From contig DBRA01000058.1 in the NCBI GenBank assembly GCA_002305445.1, positions 1 through 18,884 of the forward strand: 18,884 bases of DNA. The letters are read 5' to 3'. Origin of the DNA: Clostridiales bacterium UBA1380. GTDB lineage: Bacteria; Bacillota; Clostridia; Oscillospirales; CAG-272. Below are positions 1 to 9,600 of the stretch, piece after piece. The first letter of the stretch is position 1. Each line of letters starts with the position of its first letter. Made by a program: the position numbers and the translations under genes. Below the pieces are notes generated by a model. It was not told the origin of the DNA. It did not search any database and saw nothing but the letters and a program-made list of their open reading frames with translations.

Positions 1-1500
1 TTCATTTATATATTTCTGCCCGCACTTTTTATCCTTTTCTACCCGATAAAAAACAACGCATGGAGACGCAGCATCCTGCTCGTCTTTTCGCTTGTTTTTT
101 ACGCGTGGGGCGAGCCGGTATTCATTTTTCTGATGCTCTTCTGCGTCGCGGCGAACTACGTCTTCGGGCTTGCGATAGACAGCGCCGGATCGGATAATGT
201 CCGACGCGCTCTTCTCGCCGCAGCCGTCGCGGCAAACGTCGCGATCCTTGTGTGGTTCAAGTACGCGCTGTGGCTTGCGGAGATGTACAACTCGCTGCCG
301 CTCGCGGACATACCCGTTCCGTCGGTCCGCCTGCCGCTCGGCGTGAGCTTTTTCACATTTCAGTCGATGTCGTACACGCTCGACGTCTACCGCCGCGATG
401 CGCGCGTGCAGCGCTCGCCGTGGAAGCTGCTTCTATACGTCTGCCTGTTCCCGCAGCTCATCGCAGGACCGATCGTGCGGTATTCGGACATCGACCTGCA
501 GCTCGACGACATAACCGTCGCACCGGCCGACGCGCTCGACGGCGCGTACCGCTTCACCGTCGGCCTTGCGAAAAAGGCGATCTTCGCAAACGCGCTCGGC
601 GCCGCCGCCGACAGCCTTCTCGGCGCGTCTATCGCCGACGCGTCGGTGCTCGGCGGATGGGCGGGCTCCCTTTTCTTCGCCGCGCAGATTTATTTCGACT
701 TCTCCGGGTACTCGGACATGGCGATCGGGCTCGGAAGGATGATCGGCTTCCGTTTTCTCGAGAACTTCGACTACCCCTATATATCGTCGTCTGCGACCGA
801 GTTCTGGCGGCGCTGGCACATGAGCCTCGGCACATTCTTCCGCGACTACGTCTATATCCCGCTCGGCGGCAACCGTAGTTACGCGCTGCGCAACGTCTTT
901 ATCGTTTGGGCGCTGACGGGGCTGTGGCACGGGGCGAGCGTGAATTTTCTCTGCTGGGGTTTATATTACGGCGTCATACTCATACTGGAGCGCGGAGCGC
1001 GCGCGGCCGCCGGGAAGATAAAGCTGCTCCGCACAATGCGCAAAGCGCCCGAGCCACCGGCCGACCCGTACGCGTTCATCGAAGACGGCAAAGAGAAAAA
1101 GCCGGCGAAGCGCCGGCGAAGCGCGGCGGGCATTCTGTGGCAGCTGTTCGTGACGCTCGTCGGCTGGACGATCTTCTATTACACCGACGGATTCGCGGAG
1201 CGCGTCGCGCTGCTCTTCGGCGGCATGAGCGTGCCGGTGTACGACGTTTTTGCTGGGTCGATTATACTTTCGAATCTGCCGCTGCTCGTTATAAGCCTGA
1301 TATTCTGCACGCCCGTCGCGCCCGCGATCGGACGCGCGCTGTTCGGCGCGACGATCGTCGACGAGCCGAAGCCGCAGCCGGATCGCCGATATGCATTGAT
1401 GCGGCTCTACCGCACGGCGGCGACGGCGTGTTTGCTGTTCGCAAGCACGGTCTCGCTCGCCGGCTCGACGTACAACCCGTTTTTATACTTCAGATTCTGA
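1..1500 (+). CDS. MBOAT-family O-acyltransferase (AlgI/DltB-like), 5' end missing
   Basis: The frame is open from base 1, so the gene begins upstream of the window. The first codons already read as the hydrophobic N-terminal helix typical of AlgI-type proteins (FLPALFILFYP, then FYAWGEP). This is a multi-pass membrane protein. Seen: the block FWRRWHMSLGTFFRDYVYIP, with its His at 817-819, and LTGLWHGAS, with the invariant MBOAT His at 928-930. Family knowledge: such enzymes move an acyl (often acetyl) group across the membrane onto an exported polysaccharide, teichoic acid or peptidoglycan, usually with an SGNH/AlgJ-like partner. No partner follows; one may lie upstream. A basic, probably cytoplasmic loop at about 1060-1130 (KEKKPAKRRR) separates the last helices. 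The acceptor substrate cannot be told from the sequence. The family call is firm. Confidence 0.93.
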   Translation, partial: FIYIFLPALFILFYPIKNNAWRRSILLVFSLVFYAWGEPVFIFLMLFCVAANYVFGLAIDSAGSDNVRRALLAAAVAANVAILVWFKYALWLAEMYNSLPLADIPVPSVRLPLGVSFFTFQSMSYTLDVYRRDARVQRSPWKLLLYVCLFPQLIAGPIVRYSDIDLQLDDITVAPADALDGAYRFTVGLAKKAIFANALGAAADSLLGASIADASVLGGWAGSLFFAAQIYFDFSGYSDMAIGLGRMIGFRFLENFDYPYISSSATEFWRRWHMSLGTFFRDYVYIPLGGNRSYALRNVFIVWALTGLWHGASVNFLCWGLYYGVILILERGARAAAGKIKLLRTMRKAPEPPADPYAFIEDGKEKKPAKRRRSAAGILWQLFVTLVGWTIFYYTDGFAERVALLFGGMSVPVYDVFAGSIILSNLPLLVISLIFCTPVAPAIGRALFGATIVDEPKPQPDRRYALMRLYRTAATACLLFASTVSLAGSTYNPFLYFRF

Positions 1501-1526
1501 TTCCCATTTCCGCCGAAAGGAGACAA

Positions 1527-1580
1527 ATGGCGACACCGTATAATCACGCGATGATTTATACGGTGTCTCATCATCTATAA
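1527..1580 (+). CDS. 17-codon leader ORF upstream of the AHAS-like gene
   Basis: A short ORF (MATPYNHAMIYTVSHHL, stop TAA) starts 4 nt after a strong Shine-Dalgarno (AAAGGAG, 1516-1522). It ends 3 nt before the ATG of the AHAS-like gene and is in the same frame. That downstream ATG has no Shine-Dalgarno of its own, so translational coupling is plausible. The peptide has only single Leu, Ile and Val residues, so it is not a classic branched-chain attenuator peptide. Its codons contain the inverted repeat at 1532-1567. Whether it is translated is inference. Confidence 0.4.
   Translation: MATPYNHAMIYTVSHHL
1532..1567 (+). repeat. Perfect 12-bp inverted repeat (RNA hairpin) in the AHAS leader
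   Basis: GACACCGTATAA (1532-1543) and TTATACGGTGTC (1556-1567) are exact reverse complements around a 12-nt spacer. The spacer itself can extend pairing (ATCA/TGAT with one bulged T). No T-run follows, so it does not look like an intrinsic terminator. GATGAT (1550-1555) could instead pair with ATCATC (1570-1575), giving a competing, weaker fold. It lies within the leader ORF, so a translating ribosome would melt it. Confidence 0.8.
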
Positions 1581-1583
1581 ACG

Positions 1584-3188
1584 ATGCGCAACGGAGCCGA
1601 ATACACATGTGAATTTCTAAAAGAGCGCGTTGAGACCGTCTTCGGTTATCCCGGCGCGAACGTGCTGCCGCTTTACGACGCGATCGCCGCGGCGCGCTCG
1701 CCGCGCCTTGTGCTGACGCGCCACGAGCAGGGCGCGGTTCACGCGGCTGTCGGCGGCGCGAAGGCGACGGGACGGACAGGCGTCGTAATCGCGACGAGCG
1801 GCCCGGGCGCGACAAACCTTGTCACCGGCATAGCCGACGCATACCTCGACTCCGCGCCGCTGCTCGTTCTGACGGGACAGGCCGCGAGCTCGCTTATCGG
1901 GCGCGACGCCTTTCAGGAGGCGGATATTCTCGGCATAACTATGCCGGTGACGAAGCACAGCTTCCTCGTGCGCCGTCCGGACGAGCTTGCGACAGCGCTG
2001 CGCGAGGCGTGGGAGCTGGCGGGCTCTGGGCGCAGGGGGCCGGTGCTCGTCGACATCGCGACCGACGTGCTGCGCGCGCCCGTCTTCGACGACAGCGGTG
2101 TCGACGGCGTGCCGAGAAAGAGCGCGCCGCTCGAATTTTCACTCGCCGCGAACATAAAGGCTGCGGCGGACGCGATAGCGTCGTCGAAAAGGCCGCTTAT
2201 CCTCGCGGGCGGCGGCGCGCTCGACGCTGCCGGGCAGCTCGCGGCCTACGCCCGCGGCGCGGGCATACCGGTTGTGTCGACCATGAACGGGCTCGGAATC
2301 GCGTCGCAGGACTGCAGGTACCTCGGAATGGTCGGCACGCACGGCGCTGACGCCGCAAACGAAGCCATGCTCGCGTGCGACTGCCTGATAGCCGTCGGCT
2401 GCCGCTTCTCCGACCGCACGCTGCCAGACACATATATAATGCAGAACAAAAAACTCGTGCACGCCGACATCGACCCCGCAGAGCTGCTCAAGAACGTCCG
2501 CCCCGGCGACGTCGCGCAGTGCGTCACGATAGCCGTCGACGCGCGCGACTTTGCGGACGCGCTGATCGCGCGCAACATCCATCCCCTCTCGCGCGACAGG
2601 TCGGCGCTGAAGCGTGAAGCGGCCGCGGCGCGCGCTCTGCCGTCGACAGACGCGGAGCGGATAGCCGACGCGGTCGGCCGCGCGCTCGAAGGCGGGCGCG
2701 CCTGCGCCGTCGTCACAGACGTCGGCAACATGCAGACGGCGGCGGCCAAATTCATTAAGCCGCACTTCCCGCGCGGGTTCATCACGAGCGGAGGCCTCGG
2801 CGCGATGGGCTTCGGCCTGCCCGCCGCCGTCGGCGCGTCGTACGCGCTCGAAGGCAGTCTGCCGTACGGCAAAATACTCCTTCTCTGCGGCGACGGCGGC
2901 TTTCAGATGACGCTGCACGAGCTGCCGTCGGCGAAGGCGGCGCCGCTGCCGATTAAGATAATCATATCCGAAAACGCATCGCTCGGCATGGTGGCGGCTC
3001 TGCCGCACGCCGAATCGACGGCCGGAGCGTACGCGCTGTCCGGCAACCCGAATTTCCGGATGCTCGCCGAGAGCTACGGCATACCGTGCGGCGAGGTTCG
3101 CGCGGACGACGGCGAATCGCTCGACAAAGCCGTATCCGGCCTTCTCGCTTCGGATGGCTGCGCGATGCTCGTCGTCAAGACGCGGTGA
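1584..3188 (+). CDS. Acetohydroxyacid synthase large-subunit-like ThDP enzyme
   Basis: 534 aa. It has the three-domain layout of the acetolactate synthase/pyruvate oxidase family. Seen: N-terminal FGYPGANVLPLYDA; the catalytic Glu E48 in HEQGAVHAA; SGPGATN; DAFQEADILG; a KHSF segment; RGPVLVDI; and the ThDP/Mg motif with D437 (CGDGGFQM) and N464 (SENASLGMV). Known role: condensing pyruvate with pyruvate or 2-oxobutyrate in valine/leucine/isoleucine synthesis, using ThDP, Mg and FAD. Departures: the usual NN pair is EN, the QWQ stretch after GMV is replaced by AALPH, and the protein stops soon after LVVKT without the usual C-terminal PMV-type tail. No regulatory-subunit (ilvN) gene follows. 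The start at 1584 fits the family's N-terminus, but no Shine-Dalgarno precedes it. The family is sure; a true biosynthetic AHAS is less so. Confidence 0.85.
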   Translation: MRNGAEYTCEFLKERVETVFGYPGANVLPLYDAIAAARSPRLVLTRHEQGAVHAAVGGAKATGRTGVVIATSGPGATNLVTGIADAYLDSAPLLVLTGQAASSLIGRDAFQEADILGITMPVTKHSFLVRRPDELATALREAWELAGSGRRGPVLVDIATDVLRAPVFDDSGVDGVPRKSAPLEFSLAANIKAAADAIASSKRPLILAGGGALDAAGQLAAYARGAGIPVVSTMNGLGIASQDCRYLGMVGTHGADAANEAMLACDCLIAVGCRFSDRTLPDTYIMQNKKLVHADIDPAELLKNVRPGDVAQCVTIAVDARDFADALIARNIHPLSRDRSALKREAAAARALPSTDAERIADAVGRALEGGRACAVVTDVGNMQTAAAKFIKPHFPRGFITSGGLGAMGFGLPAAVGASYALEGSLPYGKILLLCGDGGFQMTLHELPSAKAAPLPIKIIISENASLGMVAALPHAESTAGAYALSGNPNFRMLAESYGIPCGEVRADDGESLDKAVSGLLASDGCAMLVVKTR

Positions 3189-3256
3189 GAGCCGGAGCGG
3201 CGCGCGGCGCAAGTCAATCAAAGCGCTGCGCAAGCCGGTTCGGCACGCGGCGGAGG

Positions 3257-3285
3257 CTGACAAAGCAGCCGCATTGATACATAAA
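3257..3285 (+). promoter_or_regulatory. Candidate sigma-A promoter for the subtilase pair
   Basis: CTGACA (3257-3262), a 17-bp spacer and CATAAA (3280-3285) lie in the 145-bp gap after the AHAS-like gene. They sit about 50 bp before the protease start. The match is 5/6 and 4/6 to consensus, so this is a moderate candidate. No clear terminator for the upstream gene was seen in this gap, so read-through is also possible. Confidence 0.35.
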
Positions 3286-3333
3286 ACAGCTGTTGTGATC
3301 AGCCTGCACGTGATTTTTACCGGGGAGGAATGT

Positions 3334-6300
3334 ATGTTTAAAAAAACCGCCGCGTTCATACTCGCCGCGCTGACCGCCGCTTCGGTCTTCGCAAGCGCCG
3401 TATCGGCGCGCTCCGCGTCTACTTTCGGTGCGCCGTCCGCCGCATCATCATCCGTCGCAATAAAGGTTGATGCAGCAAGAGACGATTATGTGACGCTGAT
3501 GGTCACGCTCGACGAGCCGCCTCTCTGCGAGAGGAGAAACGGCGCGCCGCTCGACGAATATCTCGCATCGGCGAAGGGGATATGGGCAAAAAAAGCTCTC
3601 GCCGATAAAATCGCGGCGGCGAAGGCCGCCGTCGCCGAAGCGTGCCCCGAAGCCGTCTTCGGGCAGGCGGAGCACACGCTGCTGACGGTCGGCTTCGCCG
3701 TGACCGTGCCGTATGACAAGACGGGCGCGGTCGCCGAGGCGTGCGGCGGCGCGTCCGTTGCAGTCTGCTCGAGCTATGCCGCGCCGGAAGAAAAAACCGG
3801 TTACGGGAAGTACATGGCGAACGCCGCCGCGCTCGTCGGCATCGCCGACTACGGCAGGGGCGGCGAGGGCACCGTAATATCCGTGCTCGACTCCGGGCTC
3901 GATACTGACCACGAGGAGTTCGCGGACGAGTCCGTAACGTCGCCGGCGCTGACGCTCGATGGCGTTGAGGCGGTTTTCAAAAAGACTAACGCCTACCTCT
4001 ATTACGGCGCGGACGACGCGGCGGATTTATACCGCGGCGCGAAGATACCGTTCGCTTTCGACTACGCCGACCGCGACGGCGACGTTACGACGACCGACAC
4101 GCACGGCACGCACGTTGCGGCATGCGCGGTCGGCTCCGACGCGGGCGGCGGCAGGTTCAACGGCGCGGCGCCGAACGCGCAGCTCATCTTCATGAAGGTG
4201 TTCGGCGACAACGGCACCTGCTCCGACGAAGACCTCGTCAGCGCGATCGAGGACAGCATACTGCTCGGCGCGGACGTTATCAACATGTCGCTCGGCGTCA
4301 CGACGTCCACCGAATGCGACTACGACTCGTTCGACCTGTATACGACGGTGAACAGGGCGTACGAATGCGGCGTGCTTCTCGTCGCGGCGGCGGGTAACGA
4401 ACAGCGCGTCTGGCAGGATACAATCAGCGACAGAGAGTACGGCGTAAGCCTACCGCGAGCGTCCTACCCGGACTACGGGCTTATCTCGTCGCCGTCGACG
4501 AACGCGACGGCGCTGTCTGTCGGCTCGGTAGACAACGCCGTATCGTATTACTACACGATCAGCACGACGGACGGAGAGCACATACCCGCCGGCAGAGCGT
4601 ACCTCGACAACGAAACGCTGGCGCAGCCGACGTTTTTCGATCTGTTCGCGAAGAAGCGCGTCGAGGTCGTGCCGGTTCAGGGCTACGGCGAGGAAAAGGA
4701 CTACGAGGGCATCGACGTCAAGGGCAAAATTGCGTTTGTTTCCCGCGGCTCGACCTTCTTCAGCGAAAAGATAATCGCGGCCGCAAACGCGGGAGCCGCA
4801 GGCATAATCATCTACGACAACAAGGAGAACGAGTCTTTTACGATTCTTACGTCGGACGCGCCGATCCCCGCCGTATCGATAACGAAGGCCGACGCGGCGA
4901 AGATAACCGCAACGGCGGACAAGGACGGCAGAATTTACATAGAGGTCGGCGAAAACAAGCTCGCCGCCAACAAATCCGCCTCATACGGCGCGCCGTCCGC
5001 TTTCTCGTCGTGGGGCACGACAAGCGAGCTGCAGATAAAGCCGGAGCTGTGCGCGGTCGGCGGCAGCATACTGTCGGCCGTCCCCGACGGATACGACGCG
5101 CAGTCCGGCACGTCGATGGCGTCGCCCGTTACGGCGGGGCTCGCCGCGTCGCTTAAATCGCATCTGATCGAAAAAGGCAGGGCTGACGCGCTCGCGGAGA
5201 ACGCGCCGCACCTTTTAAAGCTATACCTGATGACGACGGCGATTCCGGCGCTCGACAAGAACGGCGTCGAGTATTCGCCGCGCAGGCAGGGCGCGGGCGT
5301 GGCGTCGCTCGAGAGCGCCGAAAACGCGGTCGCGCTCGTCTACGCCGCGGACGGCAGGCGCGAAGCCAAGGCCGAGCTCGGCGCGGTCGAACGCGGCGAA
5401 AACGGCGACGCCGTCGTGTCGTTTGATATAGTAATCGAGAACATAACGGACGCGGACAGGCTGTACTCACTCACCTGCAGCGCCGCAAGCGACGATTACG
5501 TCGAATACTCCGGCATCTATTACGCGGCGGAAACGGCGCACGCCTTCGCCGAAGCGCAGATCTCGGCGGCGGTGGCGGCGGGCGGCGACGGTACGTCCGT
5601 CACAAACGGCGACAACATCAATGTCAACGCGTTATCCGGCTCTCCCGCGTCCGTATTCGTCAAGAGCGGCGAAGCGGTAACGCTGACGCTCACCGTCCGC
5701 CTGCCGGCCTCCGCGGCCGACGAATGGGCGGCGATATTCGAAAACGGTTTCTTCCTCGAGGGCTTCGTGCGCGCCGAGTCCGAGGGCTTCGCGTCCGGTA
5801 TGCCGTACATGTGCTTCGTCGGCGACTGGGACAGCCTTCCGATCCTCGACGACACCGTCTACGGCGGCGACCCGCTCTACCCGGATTCGGGCGCCGTTTA
5901 CGTCGTCGTCGAGCGCGACGAGGCGGTCATCGCATCCGGCAGGCGCTGGGACAAAGACGACGGCATATACTACGCGGACATGCTCGCGTTCTCGCCGAAC
6001 AGGGACGGATTTGCCGACTATATGATGCTATACTTCACGCTGCTGCGCAACGCCGACACAGTCTACACGACGGTGACCGACCCGCGCACGGGCGAGGTCA
6101 TCCTGTGCGACAGTTACGACAACATGCTCGTGCCGAAGTCGCGCCATATCGAGGGGTTTGACCCCGGCGAATACATAGTTCTCTGGAACGGAACGGACGG
6201 CGAAAACACCCGTTATATCTTCCCCGACGGCGAATATGTGTGCACTCTCACGGTCGGCTGGAACGGGCGGACCGAGACGCGCGAATACACCGTCGCGCTC

Positions 6301-6636
6301 GACACTAAAGCGCCGACGCTCGACAAATGGGAAATCGTCGAGCGCGGAGGCAGGCGGTATCTGCGCCTGAAAGCGTCGGACGAGAACGCTCTCGTCACCG
6401 CGTCCGTATTCGTCACGCAGCCCGGCTTCGGCGACAAGGTAGCCGAGGAGAACGTCGCGGCCGACATCGAGACAGACATGGTGTATTATCAGGACCATAG
6501 CTACAGCTATTCGACGGGCAAACGTAGCGCGACGGTGCTGTTTGACATCACGGACTGGGACGCCGATTATGTTTACGTCGAAATCACCGACTGCGCGCTC
6601 AACACGTACTGCGCAAGACTGCCGGTCGCCGGCTGA
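3334..6636 (+). CDS. Secreted S8 subtilase with PA insert (lactocepin-like), active triad intact
   Basis: 1100 aa. The start at 3334 is chosen because GGGGAGGA (3322-3329) precedes it and the translation opens with a signal peptide (MFKKTAAFILAALTAAS..., likely cut after VSA, residue 25). The open frame extends further upstream but looks non-coding. Order: propeptide-like region about 50-148; catalytic domain with D186 (VLDSGLDTDH), H257 (DTHGTHVAA), oxyanion N355 (AAGNEQ) and S594 (SGTSMASPVTAG); PA domain inserted at about 440-530 (KDYEGIDVKGKIAFVSRG...AGAAGIIIYDN); Fn3-like region about 690-835 (MPYMCFVGDWDSLPIL); then a FlgD/Ig-like module about 885-1000 (SPNRDGFADY, DGEYVCTLTVGWNG). Predicted extracellular endopeptidase. 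No LPxTG, SLH or other anchor was seen at the C-terminus, so it may be released. Followed 17 nt later by its inactive paralogue. Confidence 0.93.
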   Translation: MFKKTAAFILAALTAASVFASAVSARSASTFGAPSAASSSVAIKVDAARDDYVTLMVTLDEPPLCERRNGAPLDEYLASAKGIWAKKALADKIAAAKAAVAEACPEAVFGQAEHTLLTVGFAVTVPYDKTGAVAEACGGASVAVCSSYAAPEEKTGYGKYMANAAALVGIADYGRGGEGTVISVLDSGLDTDHEEFADESVTSPALTLDGVEAVFKKTNAYLYYGADDAADLYRGAKIPFAFDYADRDGDVTTTDTHGTHVAACAVGSDAGGGRFNGAAPNAQLIFMKVFGDNGTCSDEDLVSAIEDSILLGADVINMSLGVTTSTECDYDSFDLYTTVNRAYECGVLLVAAAGNEQRVWQDTISDREYGVSLPRASYPDYGLISSPSTNATALSVGSVDNAVSYYYTISTTDGEHIPAGRAYLDNETLAQPTFFDLFAKKRVEVVPVQGYGEEKDYEGIDVKGKIAFVSRGSTFFSEKIIAAANAGAAGIIIYDNKENESFTILTSDAPIPAVSITKADAAKITATADKDGRIYIEVGENKLAANKSASYGAPSAFSSWGTTSELQIKPELCAVGGSILSAVPDGYDAQSGTSMASPVTAGLAASLKSHLIEKGRADALAENAPHLLKLYLMTTAIPALDKNGVEYSPRRQGAGVASLESAENAVALVYAADGRREAKAELGAVERGENGDAVVSFDIVIENITDADRLYSLTCSAASDDYVEYSGIYYAAETAHAFAEAQISAAVAAGGDGTSVTNGDNINVNALSGSPASVFVKSGEAVTLTLTVRLPASAADEWAAIFENGFFLEGFVRAESEGFASGMPYMCFVGDWDSLPILDDTVYGGDPLYPDSGAVYVVVERDEAVIASGRRWDKDDGIYYADMLAFSPNRDGFADYMMLYFTLLRNADTVYTTVTDPRTGEVILCDSYDNMLVPKSRHIEGFDPGEYIVLWNGTDGENTRYIFPDGEYVCTLTVGWNGRTETREYTVALDTKAPTLDKWEIVERGGRRYLRLKASDENALVTASVFVTQPGFGDKVAEENVAADIETDMVYYQDHSYSYSTGKRSATVLFDITDWDADYVYVEITDCALNTYCARLPVAG

Positions 6637-6653
6637 CGGGGGTGGTGAAAATA

Positions 6654-9600
6654 ATGAAACTTCATAAAATTATAGCGTCCGTTGTCGCTTGCTTTATGCT
6701 CGCGTCATCCGCGATGACGGCCGGCGCATACGCCGCCGATGCCGGCGCCGCCGGCGCGGAGACGGAGGCGCGCACGGACGGCGGCGGCACTCTGATCGCC
6801 GTCCTCGACGGCGGCTTCAACGTGAACAACAAGTCGTTTGCGCTGTCCGGCAGGTCAGCCCCCGCGCTGACGAAGGCGCAGGCGGACGCGGCGGCGCAGA
6901 AAACGGCGGCATACAAGTCCATGAAGGTCAAGTCGTCGCTGTACCGCTCGGACAAGGTGCCGTTCGCGTTCGATTACGGCGACGGCGACAAGGGTGTGGT
7001 GAGCGCCGCAGGCGAAGGCACGCTCGCGGCCGGAGCCGCCGCGGCGAACGGCATCTCGGGCGACGTGGCGGTGTACGGCGCGGCACCCGACGCGCAGCTC
7101 GCGCTGATGAAGATAACGGACAAAAACGGAGCCGTATCCGCGTCCGCCGCGGCCGGCGCGATATACGACGCGATCGCGCTCGGCGCGGACTGCATCGCTC
7201 TCACATGCGAGAGCGCGGACGCGCTTGCCGGTGACGCCGAATTCATCGCCGCGTGTGCGGCAGCGGCGAAGGCCGGCGTTCCGATTTTCGCGGGCGCGGG
7301 CGATAAAAAATTCGTCGGCGTCGAGTCATCATACGACTACGCCTACGGCATCGCGAACCCGCTCGCGAAAAACCCCGACTACGGCGTTATATCGCCGCTA
7401 TGCAACATCGGCGGCATTTATCTCACGGCCTGCTCCGACGCGGGCACAAGCGGATATTTCGAGCTGTTGATCGACGGCGTGAAATATCTCTGCGCCGACA
7501 CGAACGCCCTGTACGGAGTCACCGGCGGCAGGAGCTTCGCCGCGTATATGGGCGGGAGCGAGTACGAATACATCTACATCGGCGGCATCGGCGAAGCGAA
7601 GGATTACGAAGGCGTCGACGTCGCGGGCAGGATCGCCGTCGTCAACCGCGGCGAGATCACCTTCGTCGACAAGACCGTCTTCGCGGCGGAGGCGGGCGCG
7701 GTCGCGCTCGTCGTCGTCGACGTGTCGTCGGAGGGCTCCTATCCCGTCAACATGATCCTCGCGGGCGCGGCCATTCCCGCCGTGTCTGTCACGAAGGAGA
7801 CGGGCGAAGCCCTCTCCGGCGGCGGCGTCATGACGGCGCTTACGCCGAACGACGGCGACGACATCCTGACGAACGCCTATACCTGCGGCGTCGACGCTTC
7901 GCTCGGCTCCGCCGTCACGCTGACCGCCGCCGCGGGCGGCATCACGGTGCCGTCGGGGAGCGACGGCTACGCCAACGTGTCCGGCTCGCGGTATGCCGCC
8001 GCGGTGGCTGCCGGCGAATACTGCACCGCGAAGGCGCAGCTCTCCGCGCGCGGCGTCGCCGACGCCGGCGCTGCGGCGCTTCGCGCGCTCTGCTCCAGTT
8101 CGGCCAAAGCCGTCGTCATGTACGCGGACAAGGCCGCCGACGGCGCGTCGGCCGAGGGCGAACCGTCAGATGCGCAGGATGTTATATCCGGCGAAGGCGG
8201 CGATGCGGATGTGCCGGATGCCCCTGACAGCGATGTGAATGACAATGGAATCGAAACCATCGCCGGCAGATCCGACCGCTATACTCCGGGGCCGCGCTAT
8301 CAGGGCGCGGGCGTCGCCGACGGCAAGATCGCGGGAGGCGTAAACGCCGTTCTGACCGGCGCCGACGGCGCGGTTTCGACCGCGCTCGGCGAGGTTGACC
8401 CGCGGCGGTTCACCGTGCCGTTCGAGATAACGAACATCAGCGACAAGACGCTCGTCTACCGCGTCTCGCTACAGGTCATGACGGACAGCTACGCCGTGTT
8501 CGGGCGCGACGAACTGCTCGACTACGAATCGTCGCTTTACAAGACGTCGGGCATGTTCATGGACGAGCTGATCGGCATTGACACGAGCGAACCGTTTGTA
8601 TTTACGCTCGCCAAGCCGCTCGCAATCGACGACGCTGAGGTCTACGCCTTCGACTACATCGACAACTACAACGCATCGACCGGCAAGACGCTCAAAATCA
8701 CGCTCAAGCCCGGCGCGACGGCCGGCGGAACCTTCCGCATAAGCATACCTGAATCAACTGTTGAAACGCTCGACGAGGTCTTCCCGAACGGCTGGTACAT
8801 CGACGGCTACGTCGTCGCCGTCGGCGACGGCGGCGATACGCTGTCGACGCCGTTCTGCGGCTTCGCCGGAAAGTGGGCCGCCGCCGACTCCGTCGACGGC
8901 TTCGTCAATTCCGGCACAGCCCCGTTTTACCCGACGAACCAGCTATGCACATATAACGACAACCCGTACTCCTTCTCGGCGGCTGCGCTCGGGACGAACG
9001 CCTACGGCTACTCGAGCGGCAGATACGAATACTTCGCCGAGCTCGCGGCAATATCGCCGGTCTTTTGGTCGGAGGGCGAGCTGCGTATGTGCGTCAGCCC
9101 GTTGCGCGATGTGACGTCCGCCGTCGCCGTGATCTACGACTCAGACGGCAACGCGGTGCATACGGAGAAGCTCGGCGCGATACCGAAGGCGGTGGCGGAC
9201 GGCGGCGGCGTGAGGGTCACGGACGTGCGGCTGTGGACCGGCCGCTACGACGACAACTACCTGCTCGCGCTGCCTGACGGGGATTACACCGTCAAGATCG
9301 AGTTCCGCTCGGCGTACGGAGCATTCGGCACGCACACGGATACGTTCGTCTTCGGCTTCGCCGTCGACACCGTCAAGCCTGCCGTCGCGGAGTATAAGCT
9401 GCGCGACGGAGAGGACGGTGAGAAGCTGCTCGACGTGACAGTCTCCGACGACAGGTACATACAGCTCGTGAACGTCTACGACCGCGACGGCGACTACGAC
9501 CCGCTGCCGGAATACAAAGGGCTGTTCGAGCCGGCGGCGGCGGTCAAGGCGGGCGCGGGCAAGGCGACGACGCTTACATACGACATCTCGGACGCCGACG

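Noticed and set aside
906..1580. Long open frame overlapping the MBOAT gene
   Set aside because: Arg-rich shadow frame; only its last 17 codons, with their own Shine-Dalgarno, are worth noting as a leader ORF.
3154..3333. Upstream extension of the active subtilase
   Set aside because: Sixty extra residues are basic and unlike a signal peptide; the Shine-Dalgarno and signal sequence fix the start at 3334.
2139..3359. 406-codon minus-strand open frame
   Set aside because: Lies antisense to the AHAS-like gene, has no recognisable domain and has the Arg/Ala-biased composition expected of GC-rich shadow frames.
6654..6720. Lipobox-like VVAC in the pseudoprotease signal peptide
   Set aside because: Cys13 lies after too short a hydrophobic core and is followed by more hydrophobic residues; a normal AYA cleavage site follows.
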